A stretch of DNA of 36,109 nucleotides. Source: Spirochaetales bacterium Spiro_09 (GTDB taxonomy: Bacteria; Spirochaetota; Spirochaetia; Treponematales; Treponemataceae). The DNA lies in contig LVBK01000051.1 of the NCBI GenBank assembly GCA_001604385.1, forward strand, positions 1 through 36,109. The letters run 5' to 3'. Below are positions 17,763-27,155 of this stretch, in pieces. The stretch's first letter is position 1; each line of letters opens with the position of its first letter. A program made the translations under genes and the position numbers. The notes under the pieces were generated by a model, which ran no database searches, had not been told where the DNA came from, and saw nothing but the letters and a program-made list of their open reading frames with translations.

Positions 17763-18963
17763 TGGTTCCATATCCCAGGACGAGATTGATGCACTGTTGG
17801 CAGGTGTCGACATGGGGGGAATGGGCGCGTCATCGGCTTCTCCTTCACAATCATTAACTTCGGGCCAGATGGCTGCGCTGAGCGGTTTTCTTGAATCAAA
17901 TATACCCGGTTTAACCTCAAATCTTGAATCAATGACGGGTGGAACTGTATCTGTCGGTACGCCTGCTGTAGAAACAATGAAACGCGACGCCATACTCCGA
18001 AAAATTCCCGAGATGGTTGTCAGTTGTGTTATCGATTTTAATTCCGGCTTACCCGGAGACCACGTATTTGTGCTTTCTCCCGAATTTGCCCAGAAAATTG
18101 TCAGCATGGTCAACAATGAACCGAATGTTGAACTGGATGATATGTCCTTATCGGTAATCAGTGAAACAGTTTCCCAATTTGTTGGTATTGAATTGACAGC
18201 CCTTGATAAAGCAGGATTAAAGGGTGTTTCGAATAATCCGGCTGAATCCGTACATGTACCGAAGGCGATGGTCCGGTTTCCTCAGCAGGATTTTGCGGTT
18301 TTTTCATATCCGGTTACGCTTCAGGATGAAGTATTTTCCCTGTGGGAAGTAATTCAGCTCCAGGCCGCAACCGACATTGCCCGGGCGTTTGGTGCTTCGG
18401 ACAAGAACTCTTCAGATATGTCCTCAGGTATGGATATGCAAGGCATTCCGGGAATGCAGGGCATGCAAAACATGCAGGGCATGCAAAACATGCAGGGCAT
18501 GCAAGGAATGCAGGGCATGCAAGGAATGCAGGGCATGCAGGGAATGCAGGGAATGCAAGGCATTCCAGGGATGCAAAACATGCAAGGAATGCAAGGAATG
18601 CAAGGCATTCCGGGGATGCATAATATGGGCCAGGTTATGGGTATGAATCCCAATGTTCAATCTGTACAGTTTCCCAATCTTCAGTTTTCGAATATGTCCA
18701 TGGAGCAGGGCAATATAGGGCTCATCATGGATGTGTACATGGAAATGACTGTAGAACTGGGCCGGACAAAGAAAGTAATCAAGGAAATACTTGGAATGGG
18801 TGAAGGCACTATTATCGAACTTGATAAACTTGCCGGTGAACCTGTTGATATCCTTGTCAATCATAAACCGATCGCTAAAGGAGAAGTAGTTGTAATCGAT
18901 GAAAACTTCGGTGTTCGGGTTACAGAAATACTTTCGCCCATAGAACGGGTATCTGATATGTAA
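17755..18963 (+). CDS. fliY: Flagellar motor switch protein FliY/FliN with a GMQ-repeat linker
   Basis: This is a C-ring component. ATG 17755 is preferred over ATG 17749 because it gives the conserved MSDGSISQDEIDALL start and lies 9 bases after AGGAG (17741-17745). Residues 4-14 resemble the CheY-P-binding peptide. Residues about 80-215 form a CheC-like domain of FliY type, but the ExxN phosphatase motif reads E137-T-V-S140, so the asparagine is missing and phosphatase activity is doubtful. Residues 233-283 are 16 GMQ/NMQ triplets interrupted by one GIP. The C-terminal SpoA/FliN domain is about 320-395. Without the repeat the protein would be of ordinary FliY size. It is followed by fliO. 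Confidence 0.92.
   Translation: MSDGSISQDEIDALLAGVDMGGMGASSASPSQSLTSGQMAALSGFLESNIPGLTSNLESMTGGTVSVGTPAVETMKRDAILRKIPEMVVSCVIDFNSGLPGDHVFVLSPEFAQKIVSMVNNEPNVELDDMSLSVISETVSQFVGIELTALDKAGLKGVSNNPAESVHVPKAMVRFPQQDFAVFSYPVTLQDEVFSLWEVIQLQAATDIARAFGASDKNSSDMSSGMDMQGIPGMQGMQNMQGMQNMQGMQGMQGMQGMQGMQGMQGMQGIPGMQNMQGMQGMQGIPGMHNMGQVMGMNPNVQSVQFPNLQFSNMSMEQGNIGLIMDVYMEMTVELGRTKKVIKEILGMGEGTIIELDKLAGEPVDILVNHKPIAKGEVVVIDENFGVRVTEILSPIERVSDM
18451..18603 (+). repeat. Nine-base tandem repeat array encoding GMQ/NMQ in fliY
   Basis: The array consists of about 16 in-frame nine-base units, mainly GGCATGCAA, GGAATGCAG and GGCATGCAG, with AACATGCAA/AACATGCAG variants. One GGCATTCCG/GGCATTCCA-type unit (GIP) interrupts the array and others flank it on both sides. 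The units differ mainly in third positions. The array links the CheC-like and SpoA domains, and whole-unit changes would keep the frame. Confidence 0.9.
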
Positions 18964-18991
18964 ATTGATTTTTATTCGGGTGGGGGATTGC

Positions 18992-19618
18992 ATGGATATA
19001 TTCTCAAACAGGGCAATTTTTTTCTGTATTGTTGTTATATGTATACTCTTTATGCCCGTAATTGCCAGCGCTCAGGAAGTTATTGACGAAACAAGCATTG
19101 TACTCGATCAAACCGACGTTCAATCAGATACTGTTGTTGAACAGAATCGCTCTCCATCTCTTCTCGCTGTTCTTGTTAAAATTATCTTCGCTCTGATTCT
19201 TGTGTGCGGTGCAATTTACGGCGCTGTATTTCTTATCAGGAAAGCTACCAGGACCAATGTAGCCGATAATCCGTATCTCAAACAATTGGCCCGACTTCCC
19301 CTGTCGCAAAACAAGAGTATCGAGCTTGTGTCCATGGGGTCTCGTGCTTTTATGTTGGGCGTAACCGAACAAGCTATTCAGCTGATTGCTGAAGTTGAAG
19401 ACCGGGAAATGATTGACGAAATGATATTGGCCGCTGAAAAAAATTCTCCGCTGCCCGCGGCAAACTTTGCCTCAATTCTGTCATCATTTTTTCCTTCGAC
19501 TGGCAAGCATAATGCAAACTCTCTCTCTCCCGGCGTCGATATTATACGCAAGCAACGGGAACGACTTGGACGAACAGCAAATAAATCAGGGTCAACCGAT
19601 AGTGGAGGCTCTACATGA
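18992..19618 (+). CDS. fliO: Flagellar export apparatus protein FliO (FliZ)
   Basis: FliO helps assemble the FliP ring of the flagellar type III export gate. The open frame extends from a TTG at 18965, but ATG 18992 is preferred: it follows GGGTGGGGG and begins MDIFSNRAIFF, an N-terminal signal (about 8-28) ending near ASAQ. A single membrane segment (about 60-82, LVKIIFALILVCGAIYGAVFL) is followed by the FliO domain LKQLARLPLSQNKSIELVSM and RAFMLGVTEQAIQLI. The tail (about 150-208) is polar. The stop overlaps fliP by 4 bases. Its place between fliN/fliY and fliP is standard. Confidence 0.88.
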   Translation: MDIFSNRAIFFCIVVICILFMPVIASAQEVIDETSIVLDQTDVQSDTVVEQNRSPSLLAVLVKIIFALILVCGAIYGAVFLIRKATRTNVADNPYLKQLARLPLSQNKSIELVSMGSRAFMLGVTEQAIQLIAEVEDREMIDEMILAAEKNSPLPAANFASILSSFFPSTGKHNANSLSPGVDIIRKQRERLGRTANKSGSTDSGGST

Positions 19619-20445
19619 GCCGTTCCACAACCTGTGTTAGGTTTATTTTTATATGTATTTTTATTGCATTGTTGTTTCCTGTTTCCCTGGGAGCCCAGAC
19701 ACAGAATTTTCCGGAGGGTTCCGCTACCGGAACGACTGGTATAAATGCTCAACGGCAAGCTACCCGGATACCCTTTGTCAATTTCGAGATTCGTGAGCCT
19801 CAGTCAAATCAGGAGGTAGCCTTTTCAATACAGCTACTCATTTTGTTGACTGTACTTTCTCTTGCCCCTAGTCTCTTGATTTTGACAACCAGTTTTTTGC
19901 GAATTTCCATTGTAATGGATTTCATCAAGCGAGCCCTTTCTCTGCAACAGGTTCCTCCGACACAGGTATTAAACGGTATAGCTTTTTTCCTGACTCTCTT
20001 TATTATGTGGCCAACTTTCACGCAGATATATACCAATTCGTTCTCTCCCTTCGCAGAAGGAACCATGAATATTGAAACAGCGTATCAGGAAGCTGAAAAA
20101 CCTGTGCGTATGTTTATGTATCGCCAAATGGCAAACGACACATCCTCCATCGCCTTGTTTATGTCCATGGCAAAACTTGAAAAGCCGCGTACTCTCGCGG
20201 ATGTTCCGACCCGTGTTCTGGTGCCTGCGTTTATTCTTCATGAACTGACAGTAGCTTTCAAGATAGGAATTCTCCTGTATTTACCATTCATAATCGTGGA
20301 TATGGTTGTTGCCAGTATTCTCATGTCAATGGGTATGATCATGCTGCCTCCAGTACAAATCTCGATGCCCTTTAAATTGATATTGTTCATACTGGTGGAT
20401 GGATGGGGGTTACTGACAACGCAGTTATTTCAGTCATTTCTATGA
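19615..20445 (+). CDS. fliP: Flagellar type III export gate protein FliP
   Basis: FliP is the core pore-forming subunit (five copies) of the FliPQR export gate. This 276-residue precursor has a cleavable signal peptide (about 9-28, FIFICIFIALLFPVSLGAQ), as is usual for FliP. Membrane segments lie near 72-98, 120-142 and 205-265. The conserved segment SFLRISIVMDFIKRALSLQQ, followed by VPPTQVLNGIAFFLTLF and MWPTF, diagnoses the family, as does the C-terminal MGMIMLPPVQISMPFKLILF. It overlaps fliO by ATGA and precedes fliQ by 57 bases. Confidence 0.96.
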   Translation: MSRSTTCVRFIFICIFIALLFPVSLGAQTQNFPEGSATGTTGINAQRQATRIPFVNFEIREPQSNQEVAFSIQLLILLTVLSLAPSLLILTTSFLRISIVMDFIKRALSLQQVPPTQVLNGIAFFLTLFIMWPTFTQIYTNSFSPFAEGTMNIETAYQEAEKPVRMFMYRQMANDTSSIALFMSMAKLEKPRTLADVPTRVLVPAFILHELTVAFKIGILLYLPFIIVDMVVASILMSMGMIMLPPVQISMPFKLILFILVDGWGLLTTQLFQSFL

Positions 20446-20502
20446 CCGGGTACAGAAAATTGTGGGTAACCTGATATCTATGAAGAGGGGAGGGAAATAG
20501 GA

Positions 20503-20772
20503 ATGTCACTCGGTTCTGTTATATCGCTCATGCGAAGCGGAATATTTCAGGTATTATTACTTTCCGCACCTATATTGATTGTTGCCCTGGTAGTAGGACT
20601 GATTGTGGCCATCGTTCAGGCGGCGACTTCAATACAGGAGCAAACCCTCACATTTGTCCCCAAGATTATGGCTATATTGCTTACACTTGCTCTTCTTTCC
20701 GGATGGATGTTTACTACCCTGAGGGACTATACCGTGGGTTTGTTTCAACTTATACCTACGTTGGTGCGATAA
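20503..20772 (+). CDS. fliQ: Flagellar type III export gate protein FliQ
   Basis: This 89-residue protein has two hydrophobic helices (about 15-38 and 52-72) and is part of the FliPQR export channel. The conserved ALVVGLIVAIVQAATSIQEQ and LTFVPKIMA sequences identify it. Length is typical. A strong purine-rich stretch GAGGGGAGGGAAATAGGA lies directly upstream of the ATG. It is followed after 3 bases by fliR. Confidence 0.95.
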   Translation: MSLGSVISLMRSGIFQVLLLSAPILIVALVVGLIVAIVQAATSIQEQTLTFVPKIMAILLTLALLSGWMFTTLRDYTVGLFQLIPTLVR

Positions 20773-20775
20773 TCA

Positions 20776-21573
20776 ATGGCGAGCGAGTTTGATTTTCTTT
20801 TGGTTCGCGCTCCCTTTTTTTTTCTGGTAGCGGTTCGCATCTTTGCAATGATGTTGACCACGCCTCTTTTATCGATTCAATCCGTGCCCCGTGTGGCGAA
20901 GATCGCTCTCGCAGCTTTGATTGCATTTCTCGTATTACCCCGGGCTTATTCCTCCGGCTGGGACGTCGAACCATTCAGTCTGGAGTATGCCCTTTTGGTA
21001 ATCGGGGAAGGATTGATCGGTGTCATCAGTGGTTTTTTTGTAAGTATGCTTTTTGCCACATTCAGTTCTGCGGGCCAGTTTTTTTCATACCAAATGGGTT
21101 TTGGCGCGTCTGAGGTCTACGATGCACTCGCTCAAATTGAAAACCCGCTGCTTGGCCAGTATCTAAACTTGATTGCAATGCTTGTTTTTTTGCAAATTAA
21201 TGGCTTTCAAACCCTCTTTTTGGGAGGTATTCTGCGCAGCTTTGAAGCCTTTAATTGTTTTGCCCTGGTTACCCATCAAGGACCATTTATCAGTTTTTTC
21301 TTGACCGGTCTTTCTACACTTTTCCTGAATGCGATGATTATTTCTTTTCCGATTACCGGCACCCTCTTTCTGATTCATGTTGCCATGGGTTTATTGTCAA
21401 AAGCCGCACCGCAGATGAATCTTCTGTCCGAAGGATTCCCGATTACCATTCTTGTTACATTTTTTTTACTTACTGTGACCTTGCCGCTCATGATGAATCT
21501 CTTTATTCAAATTATGGAAAATGGTTTTATCGCGTTTGAGGGATTGCTCACAGCTGCGGGAGGCATCAAATGA
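20776..21573 (+). CDS. fliR: Flagellar type III export gate protein FliR
   Basis: This 265-residue membrane protein is the single-copy FliR subunit of the export gate. There are about six membrane segments, with a conserved start ([20 protein letters not shown]), [19 protein letters not shown] and the [24 protein letters not shown] region typical of the family. The C-terminal helices run to residue 260. No separate ribosome-binding site is obvious in the 3-base gap after fliQ, so it may depend on coupling. Its stop overlaps flhB by 4 bases. Confidence 0.94.
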   Translation: MASEFDFLLVRAPFFFLVAVRIFAMMLTTPLLSIQSVPRVAKIALAALIAFLVLPRAYSSGWDVEPFSLEYALLVIGEGLIGVISGFFVSMLFATFSSAGQFFSYQMGFGASEVYDALAQIENPLLGQYLNLIAMLVFLQINGFQTLFLGGILRSFEAFNCFALVTHQGPFISFFLTGLSTLFLNAMIISFPITGTLFLIHVAMGLLSKAAPQMNLLSEGFPITILVTFFLLTVTLPLMMNLFIQIMENGFIAFEGLLTAAGGIK

Positions 21574-22730
21574 TTGCTTCCCTGAATGATTGGGACGATG
21601 CCCGGAATATTCATTATCTTCTTTCATTGATCGATTTACAGTGGTTTGCTGCCGAGGATGAGGGGCGAACAGAAGATCCGACAGACTACAAGCTGAAAAA
21701 GGCTCGGGAGGAAGGACGGGTTGCGAAGAGTCAGGAATTGAATGGTGCGCTTGTTCTTCTGTTCCCGGTCCTGACTCTTCTCGCCCTTGCTCCGCTCATG
21801 ATGAAAACATTTACCGAAATGTTACATTTTTTCCTGAGCAGAGCTACGAGTATGGAGATAGATGACCCGACACTTTTTTTTGTTTTTATACGGTATTTTA
21901 TTCGTCTGGTACTTCCAATAACTTTGACTGCAGTGGTTGCCGGTGTTGCCGCAAATATTCTGCAAAATGGCGGTTTCTTCTTCACCATGAAACCGCTTAC
22001 GCCCAAGCTTGATAAAATCATCCCGCGATTCGGTAAATTCTTCCAGCGTGCCCTGTTTTCAGTCGAGGGCTTGTTTAATGTGGGTAAATCACTTTTAAAA
22101 GTGGTTATCATCGCGCTTGTTGCCTGGATTACTATCAGGAGTGAATTGCCTTATCTTGTCTCAATGCTCAATACCGGTCTCTGGTCAGCGGTCAGTTTTG
22201 TCGCTTCGATGGCATTCAGGCTGTTGGTGACCGCAGCAATACTGTTTATTGTCATATCTATTCCCGACTATCTTTTCCAGCGACATCAATTTATGGAATC
22301 CCTGAAAATGTCCAAACAGGAAGTTAAGGAAGAATACAAACAAATGGAAGGGGATCCCCTGGTTAAAAGCCGGTTGCGTCAACGTATGAGGGAGCTCCTC
22401 AGTCAAAATATGGCTGTCAATGTTCCCAAGGCTGATGTTGTTATCACAAACCCGACACACTATGCCTGTGCCATGCAATGGGACCGCTCTACGATGCGAG
22501 CGCCGATGTTGACTGCGAAGGGAGCCGATAATCTTGCGCTTCGCATCAGGGAAATTGCGACGGAGAACAATGTACCGATTGTCGAAAATCGGCCGTTGGC
22601 GCGGGCTCTCTATGCGGAAGTCGAAATCGGTGATATGATACCAGATGAGTATTACCAGGCCTTGGCGGTGATTCTTGCCAGGGTATATGCTCTTGATGAA
22701 CGCAAAAAAAAGACGCTTGGGGAAATGTAA
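21570..22730 (+). CDS. flhB: Flagellar export switch protein FlhB
   Basis: FlhB controls substrate specificity of flagellar export and cleaves itself between Asn and Pro. The self-cleavage motif NPTH is at 294-297 in the context [10 protein letters not shown]. Four membrane segments lie in residues about 58-235, then a linker with [18 protein letters not shown] (246-263). The family's usual start [11 protein letters not shown] is at 28-38 here, so the protein has a 27-residue N-terminal extension ending IDLQWFA. The ATG at 21570 overlaps the fliR stop (ATGA), which supports that long start; a TTG at codon 20 is the only nearby alternative. Confidence 0.95.
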   Translation: MIASLNDWDDARNIHYLLSLIDLQWFAAEDEGRTEDPTDYKLKKAREEGRVAKSQELNGALVLLFPVLTLLALAPLMMKTFTEMLHFFLSRATSMEIDDPTLFFVFIRYFIRLVLPITLTAVVAGVAANILQNGGFFFTMKPLTPKLDKIIPRFGKFFQRALFSVEGLFNVGKSLLKVVIIALVAWITIRSELPYLVSMLNTGLWSAVSFVASMAFRLLVTAAILFIVISIPDYLFQRHQFMESLKMSKQEVKEEYKQMEGDPLVKSRLRQRMRELLSQNMAVNVPKADVVITNPTHYACAMQWDRSTMRAPMLTAKGADNLALRIREIATENNVPIVENRPLARALYAEVEIGDMIPDEYYQALAVILARVYALDERKKKTLGEM

Positions 22731-22739
22731 GACAATCAA

Positions 22740-24815
22740 ATGGCAGAACACAACGCGGTACTTCAAAAAAGCGATCTCTTCGTTGCGGCTGGAGCTATTG
22801 TCATTGTTCTGATGCTTATAGTTCCACTTCCCACCATCTTGCTTGATCTATTGATGTCTCTCAATCTCGTTTTGAATCTCCTCATTCTTCTTATCGTGTT
22901 GTACACACGTCGTGCTATCGACTTTTCGGTATTTCCCACCTTGTTGCTGGTTAGTACTGTTTTCGGCCTTGGTTTGAATGTTTCGTCGACCAGACTCATC
23001 CTTTCACAGGGCACAAAATTTCAGGGCAAGATGATTCGTGCCTTCAGCACCTTTGTCATCGGTACCGAGGGAACCGAAGGTCTGGTTATCGGATTTGTCA
23101 TATTTATCATTTTGATTGCTGTTCAGGCCTTTGTCATAACAAAGGGCTCTACCCGTGTTGCTGAAGTAGCGGCGCGTTTTACCCTTGATGCGATGCCTAC
23201 CAAGAACATGGCTATCGAAGCGGAATATAATTCTGGTGCTATTACTGAGGAAGAAGCTCGCGCCCGAAAGACGGAAGTGCAAAAAGAAGCCGATTTCTAT
23301 GGTGCCATGGACGGTGCAAGTAAATTTGTGTCGGGGAATGTCAAAATTGGCATTTTTATCACCGTCATCAATATCGTTGCCGGTTTGGCCTTTGGTATGG
23401 GTTTTCGGGGAGAACCCTTTGGTGTCGCGATACAAACCTACGCCTCCCTGACCATCGGCGACGGGCTTTTGTCTCAACTTCCCGCTCTTTTTGTCTCGGT
23501 CGCAACCGGTTTGATTGTAACCCGCTCCGTATCGGACGGTACCTTCGGTTCAGATATTACCACTCAATTTTCACGAAATGCCTGGGTGTATTATGTTGCC
23601 GGTGGAACATTGTTGTTGCTTGCCGTTTTACCCGGTTTTCCCTGGATGGTTCTTCTTCCCCTTGCAATTTTACTGGTATGGTTTGGAAGAAGACTGCAAA
23701 AGGCCCATGCCCAAAGTTTCAAATCACGAGTGGAGAAAGCCGAGGAAAAAGAGCGCCAGAAGTCCGGGGAGCCTCATGCAGATGTCAGTCCTGTCGTTCC
23801 CCTTGATCCGCTTTCCCTTGAGCTTGGGTACGGGTTAATTCCCCTTGTGGACAAGGACAAGGGTGCAGAACTTCTTGAGCGGGTAACCCGTATGCGCAAG
23901 GAAGCCGCCCTCGATTTGGGCCTGGTAGTGCCCCGTATCCGCATTATCGACAATATGCGCCTTGAACCGAGCGAGTATTGCTTTAAAATCAAGGGAGTCG
24001 AGGTTGCCCGGGCCAGAATACGAATGGGCTGGTATCTTGGTATAAACCCCGGCGGTGTCAGTGAGGACCTTCCCGGTGAGAAGACTACCGACCCCACGTT
24101 TGGTTTGCCGGCTATCTGGATTTCCGAAGATAATAGGGAAAGAGCCGAGCGTGCGGGATACACTGTCGTTGATCCACCATCAATCATAGCTACCCATTTA
24201 ACGGAGCTTATTAAGCGTCATGCTTCCGAGATTCTTGGCAGACAGGAAGTTCAGTCAATTGTCGATACCATACGAAAGGATTATTCTGCGGTTGTTGACG
24301 AGGTTACAAAGATTTGCTCCACCGGTGAAATCCAAAAGGTATTGCAGGCTTTGCTCCGTGAACAGGTTTCAATACGCAATATGGTGGTCATACTTGAAAC
24401 ATTGGCCGATTTCAGGCCTGTTACCAAGGATCCAGTCATACTGGTAGAAAAGGTCCGGCAATCTCTAGCCCGACAAATTTGCCTGCAATACTGCGATGAC
24501 GCAAAAACCTTGCATGTATTGACTGTTGAACCGCAGCTGATTCAAATGCTGGTTGACAGCAGAATTGAAACGGTGAACGGTCCCATAGCGGCACTTGAAC
24601 CGGCCCAACAGAGAGCCTGGATACGGGCGCTGACCCGGTCAGTTGCTTCTGTTCAGCAGTCCGGATACATACCGATAATTTTGTGTCCCGAGGAAGCGCG
24701 AATTCTGGTCAAACGCTCAACCGAACGTGAAATTCCCGATCTTGTGGTATTGTCGGTTCCGGAAATTGCGCATGATATACGGGTCGAGGCCATTGGCGAG
24801 ATCAAGCAGGAATAA
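22740..24815 (+). CDS. flhA: Flagellar export gate protein FlhA
   Basis: FlhA is the nonameric export gate protein that takes in substrate-chaperone complexes and couples export to the proton motive force. The N-terminal half has eight membrane segments (about 15-320). The FHIPEP-family loop includes RVAEVAARFTLDAMPTK and FYGAMDGASKFVSGN. The soluble C-terminal domain (about 345-691) contains ELGYGLIPLVD and the conserved LREQVSIRNM. At 691 residues the length is standard. It is followed directly by flhF. Confidence 0.96.
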   Translation: MAEHNAVLQKSDLFVAAGAIVIVLMLIVPLPTILLDLLMSLNLVLNLLILLIVLYTRRAIDFSVFPTLLLVSTVFGLGLNVSSTRLILSQGTKFQGKMIRAFSTFVIGTEGTEGLVIGFVIFIILIAVQAFVITKGSTRVAEVAARFTLDAMPTKNMAIEAEYNSGAITEEEARARKTEVQKEADFYGAMDGASKFVSGNVKIGIFITVINIVAGLAFGMGFRGEPFGVAIQTYASLTIGDGLLSQLPALFVSVATGLIVTRSVSDGTFGSDITTQFSRNAWVYYVAGGTLLLLAVLPGFPWMVLLPLAILLVWFGRRLQKAHAQSFKSRVEKAEEKERQKSGEPHADVSPVVPLDPLSLELGYGLIPLVDKDKGAELLERVTRMRKEAALDLGLVVPRIRIIDNMRLEPSEYCFKIKGVEVARARIRMGWYLGINPGGVSEDLPGEKTTDPTFGLPAIWISEDNRERAERAGYTVVDPPSIIATHLTELIKRHASEILGRQEVQSIVDTIRKDYSAVVDEVTKICSTGEIQKVLQALLREQVSIRNMVVILETLADFRPVTKDPVILVEKVRQSLARQICLQYCDDAKTLHVLTVEPQLIQMLVDSRIETVNGPIAALEPAQQRAWIRALTRSVASVQQSGYIPIILCPEEARILVKRSTEREIPDLVVLSVPEIAHDIRVEAIGEIKQE

Positions 24816-24818
24816 TTG

Positions 24819-26135
24819 ATGGATATTTTAATAGAACAAGCCGCTACATATGATGAGTGCCTCAAAAAAATACATGATAAGCATGGCCCACATATTCATG
24901 TACTCAGACAAAAGCAAGTCAAGCTCGGGGGATTTCTCGGTTTTTTCGAAAGGGACGGAATAGAGCTCAGTTTTATTATCTCCCGTGAAGCCCAGCGTTC
25001 TGTTCCGGTTCAACAACGCCCCCTCAGTTTTGAGGATGAAAAGGCACGGATTATCCGTCAGGCTGCACGAACTTCACCCGAATTGGCTGCACGGGTTGCT
25101 CCTCAGCTTGAAGCTCTCAGACAACAGGAGGGCGAACGGAGTAAAAATGAGCAGGTGCGAACCAGCACCGTAGTTCGCGAGAATGTTGCAGATATGGATT
25201 CCATATTAAAAGCGGTTAAGAAGCTGGAACAAAAACTTGACCGGGTACCTGACCCTTCCTCGTCTGACTCATCTGATCACGAGACCATTGTCAAGGTGCA
25301 GGAACTTTTGGAGCGAAACGATTTTTCCCCCTCATTTATCCGTACCTTATGTTCCCGTATTTGCAGTGAATTTTCTCTGCAAGAATTAGGTGATTTTCAG
25401 GCAATTCAGGATACCGTGGTCGAGTGGATTGGTGAAAAAATTGCCATTCATTATCCCAGAACAACTGATCGTCCCCAAAAAATGGTTCTTGTGGGTCCAA
25501 CAGGAGTCGGTAAAACGACGACCGTAGCAAAATTGGCTGCGGTACATGCACTTGGTGCAATAAAGGGAACAAGACCACTTAATGTACGGATCATAACGAT
25601 CGATAATTATCGTATAGGTGCCAAGCAGCAAATTGAAACGTACGGGAATATTATGAATATTCCTGTGTCGTATGCTGAAACCGCAGACGACTTGCGCTCA
25701 CTTATTGCCATGTATCAGGATGTGGACATAATCCTGATTGACACTATCGGCAAGAGTCCGAAGGATTATGCAAAAATTGCCGAAATGCGACATATCCTTG
25801 ACGCTGCGGGACCTGTTTCTGATGTTTTTCTGGCCATGAGCGCTACGACAAAATCGAGCGACATGAGGGAAATTATGCAGCAATATGAAACATTCGGATA
25901 TAGTTCGGTAATTGTAACGAAATTTGATGAAACAACACGGGTTGGCAATATTATCAGCATGCTTGAAGAGCGGAAAAAACCACTTGCCTATATTACTACA
26001 GGGCAAAGGGTTCCGCAGGATTTCGAGGAACCGTCTGTCGTCAAGCTGTTGATACATCTTGACGGTTTCAGGATAAACAGATCGCGAATAGAAGATGTGT
26101 TTCCGGTTTCCGGAACACGTTTTGAATGGAGATAA
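24819..26135 (+). CDS. flhF: Flagellar SRP-like GTPase FlhF
   Basis: FlhF is an SRP-family GTPase that positions flagella at the pole. An upstream in-frame TTG at 24816 exists, but ATG 24819 lies at good distance from AGCAGGA, giving 438 residues. The N-terminal B domain (1-150) is charged, followed by the N domain (about 155-215) and the G domain. G1 is GPTGVGKTT (226-234), then IDNYRIGAKQQIETYG (261-276). G3 reads DTIGKS (308-313, where SRP GTPases often have DTAGR). TKFDE forms the G4 motif. The next gene, flhG, encodes its activator. Spirochaetes use this pair to place and count periplasmic flagella. Confidence 0.95.
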   Translation: MDILIEQAATYDECLKKIHDKHGPHIHVLRQKQVKLGGFLGFFERDGIELSFIISREAQRSVPVQQRPLSFEDEKARIIRQAARTSPELAARVAPQLEALRQQEGERSKNEQVRTSTVVRENVADMDSILKAVKKLEQKLDRVPDPSSSDSSDHETIVKVQELLERNDFSPSFIRTLCSRICSEFSLQELGDFQAIQDTVVEWIGEKIAIHYPRTTDRPQKMVLVGPTGVGKTTTVAKLAAVHALGAIKGTRPLNVRIITIDNYRIGAKQQIETYGNIMNIPVSYAETADDLRSLIAMYQDVDIILIDTIGKSPKDYAKIAEMRHILDAAGPVSDVFLAMSATTKSSDMREIMQQYETFGYSSVIVTKFDETTRVGNIISMLEERKKPLAYITTGQRVPQDFEEPSVVKLLIHLDGFRINRSRIEDVFPVSGTRFEWR

Positions 26136-26136
26136 A

Positions 26137-27042
26137 ATGGAAGACCAGGCTGAACAGTTACGCGCTCTCATGAAAGATAAAAATAAGGTGTCCGATGATC
26201 CCATTCCGGTTCCGGACCCTGCAGCCAGAGCAAACCGGAAAACCCGTATAATAACCATAACAAGCGGAAAGGGTGGCGTCGGGAAGACGAATATTTCTAC
26301 CAATATGGCCATAGCCTATGGTCAAATGGGTAAAAAAGTGATTGTCATCGATGCTGATCTTGGATTGGCAAATGTCAATGTCATGATGAATCTGATTCCC
26401 CAGTATAATTTGTACCATGTAATTCGCAAACAAAAGAAAATGTCAGAGATTATTCTTGATACCGGCTATGGAATCAAGTTAGTGGCAGGTGCATCGGGCT
26501 TTTCCAAAATTGCGAATATGACGGAAGATGAAAGAAATTCCTTTATCAGCGAGATGTACACACTCTCGGATGCGGACATCATCATCATTGATACAAGCGC
26601 CGGTGTATCAAAAAACGTACTCGGTTTTGTTGCCGCAGCGGATGAGGTTATCATAGTAACTACTCCGGAGCCCACTTCCATCACCGATGCCTACGGGATA
26701 ATCAAGATAATTGCCACCGAAGTGGATAACCTGAATATTAATCTGAAAATGATAGTCAATCGCGTCAATAACGCCTCGGAGGGCAAACGCGTTGCGGATA
26801 GAATGACGCAAATTGCCGCACAATTTCTCAATTTAAAGGTGGAATATCTCGGTTTTATTTATGATGATCAGCTTGTTCCTCAGTCTGTGCTTCGACAAAA
26901 GCCCTTTGTCATTGCAGATCCAAAGGGGAAGGCTTCTGTATGCTTGCGCCATATTGTTTCACGAATTGAAAAAACCGAAATAAATGAAGATGAGGGTTTC
27001 GGCCGATTTGTCAAAAAGCTTTTTGGACGAACCTGGGATTGA
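26137..27042 (+). CDS. flhG: MinD-like ATPase FlhG (YlxH), flagellar number regulator
   Basis: FlhG is a membrane-cycling ATPase that limits flagellar number and activates FlhF. ATG 26137, one base after the flhF stop, is chosen over the upstream ATG at 26095. It places the conserved FlhF-activating helix DQAEQLR at residues 3-9 (family motif DQAxxLR), and a GGAG site lies just upstream. The deviant Walker A is SGKGGVGKT (43-51) with the MinD/ParA signature lysine, followed by IDADLGLANVN (71-81) and IIDTSAG. The protein is 301 residues, about the normal size. The C-terminal stretch FVKKLFGRTWD is basic/hydrophobic and may be the membrane-targeting tail. Confidence 0.94.
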   Translation: MEDQAEQLRALMKDKNKVSDDPIPVPDPAARANRKTRIITITSGKGGVGKTNISTNMAIAYGQMGKKVIVIDADLGLANVNVMMNLIPQYNLYHVIRKQKKMSEIILDTGYGIKLVAGASGFSKIANMTEDERNSFISEMYTLSDADIIIIDTSAGVSKNVLGFVAAADEVIIVTTPEPTSITDAYGIIKIIATEVDNLNINLKMIVNRVNNASEGKRVADRMTQIAAQFLNLKVEYLGFIYDDQLVPQSVLRQKPFVIADPKGKASVCLRHIVSRIEKTEINEDEGFGRFVKKLFGRTWD

Positions 27043-27126
27043 ATGTATGTAGTTAATACAGAATATTTACCACTGTCCGGAGGAGTGTCCGGCAGTCTGT
27101 AATATCAGACAGATTTTAAAAAAACC

Positions 27127-27155
27127 TTGACCAGTAACACTTTTTCGCATAGTCT
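27127..27155 (+). promoter_or_regulatory. Candidate internal promoter upstream of the flhG-fliA intergenic gene
   Basis: TTGACC (27127-27132, five of six to the -35 consensus) and TAGTCT (27150-27155, a weaker -10) are spaced by 17 bases within the 133-base gap after flhG. A start near 27162 would fall just upstream of GGGGGAAG and the ATG at 27176. This could give separate expression of the 222-residue gene and fliA. Confidence 0.4.

Noticed and set aside
18354..18653. Long reverse-strand and alternate-frame open frames across the FliY repeat, and the repeat as a possible CRISPR array
   Set aside because: The units are contiguous 9-mers without spacers and encode an in-frame linker in a well-supported gene. 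The other frames are open only because the repeat has no stops in them.
18965..18991. TTG start 27 bases upstream for fliO
   Set aside because: No ribosome-binding site precedes it, and it would place charged residues before the signal sequence. ATG 18992 follows a G-rich site.
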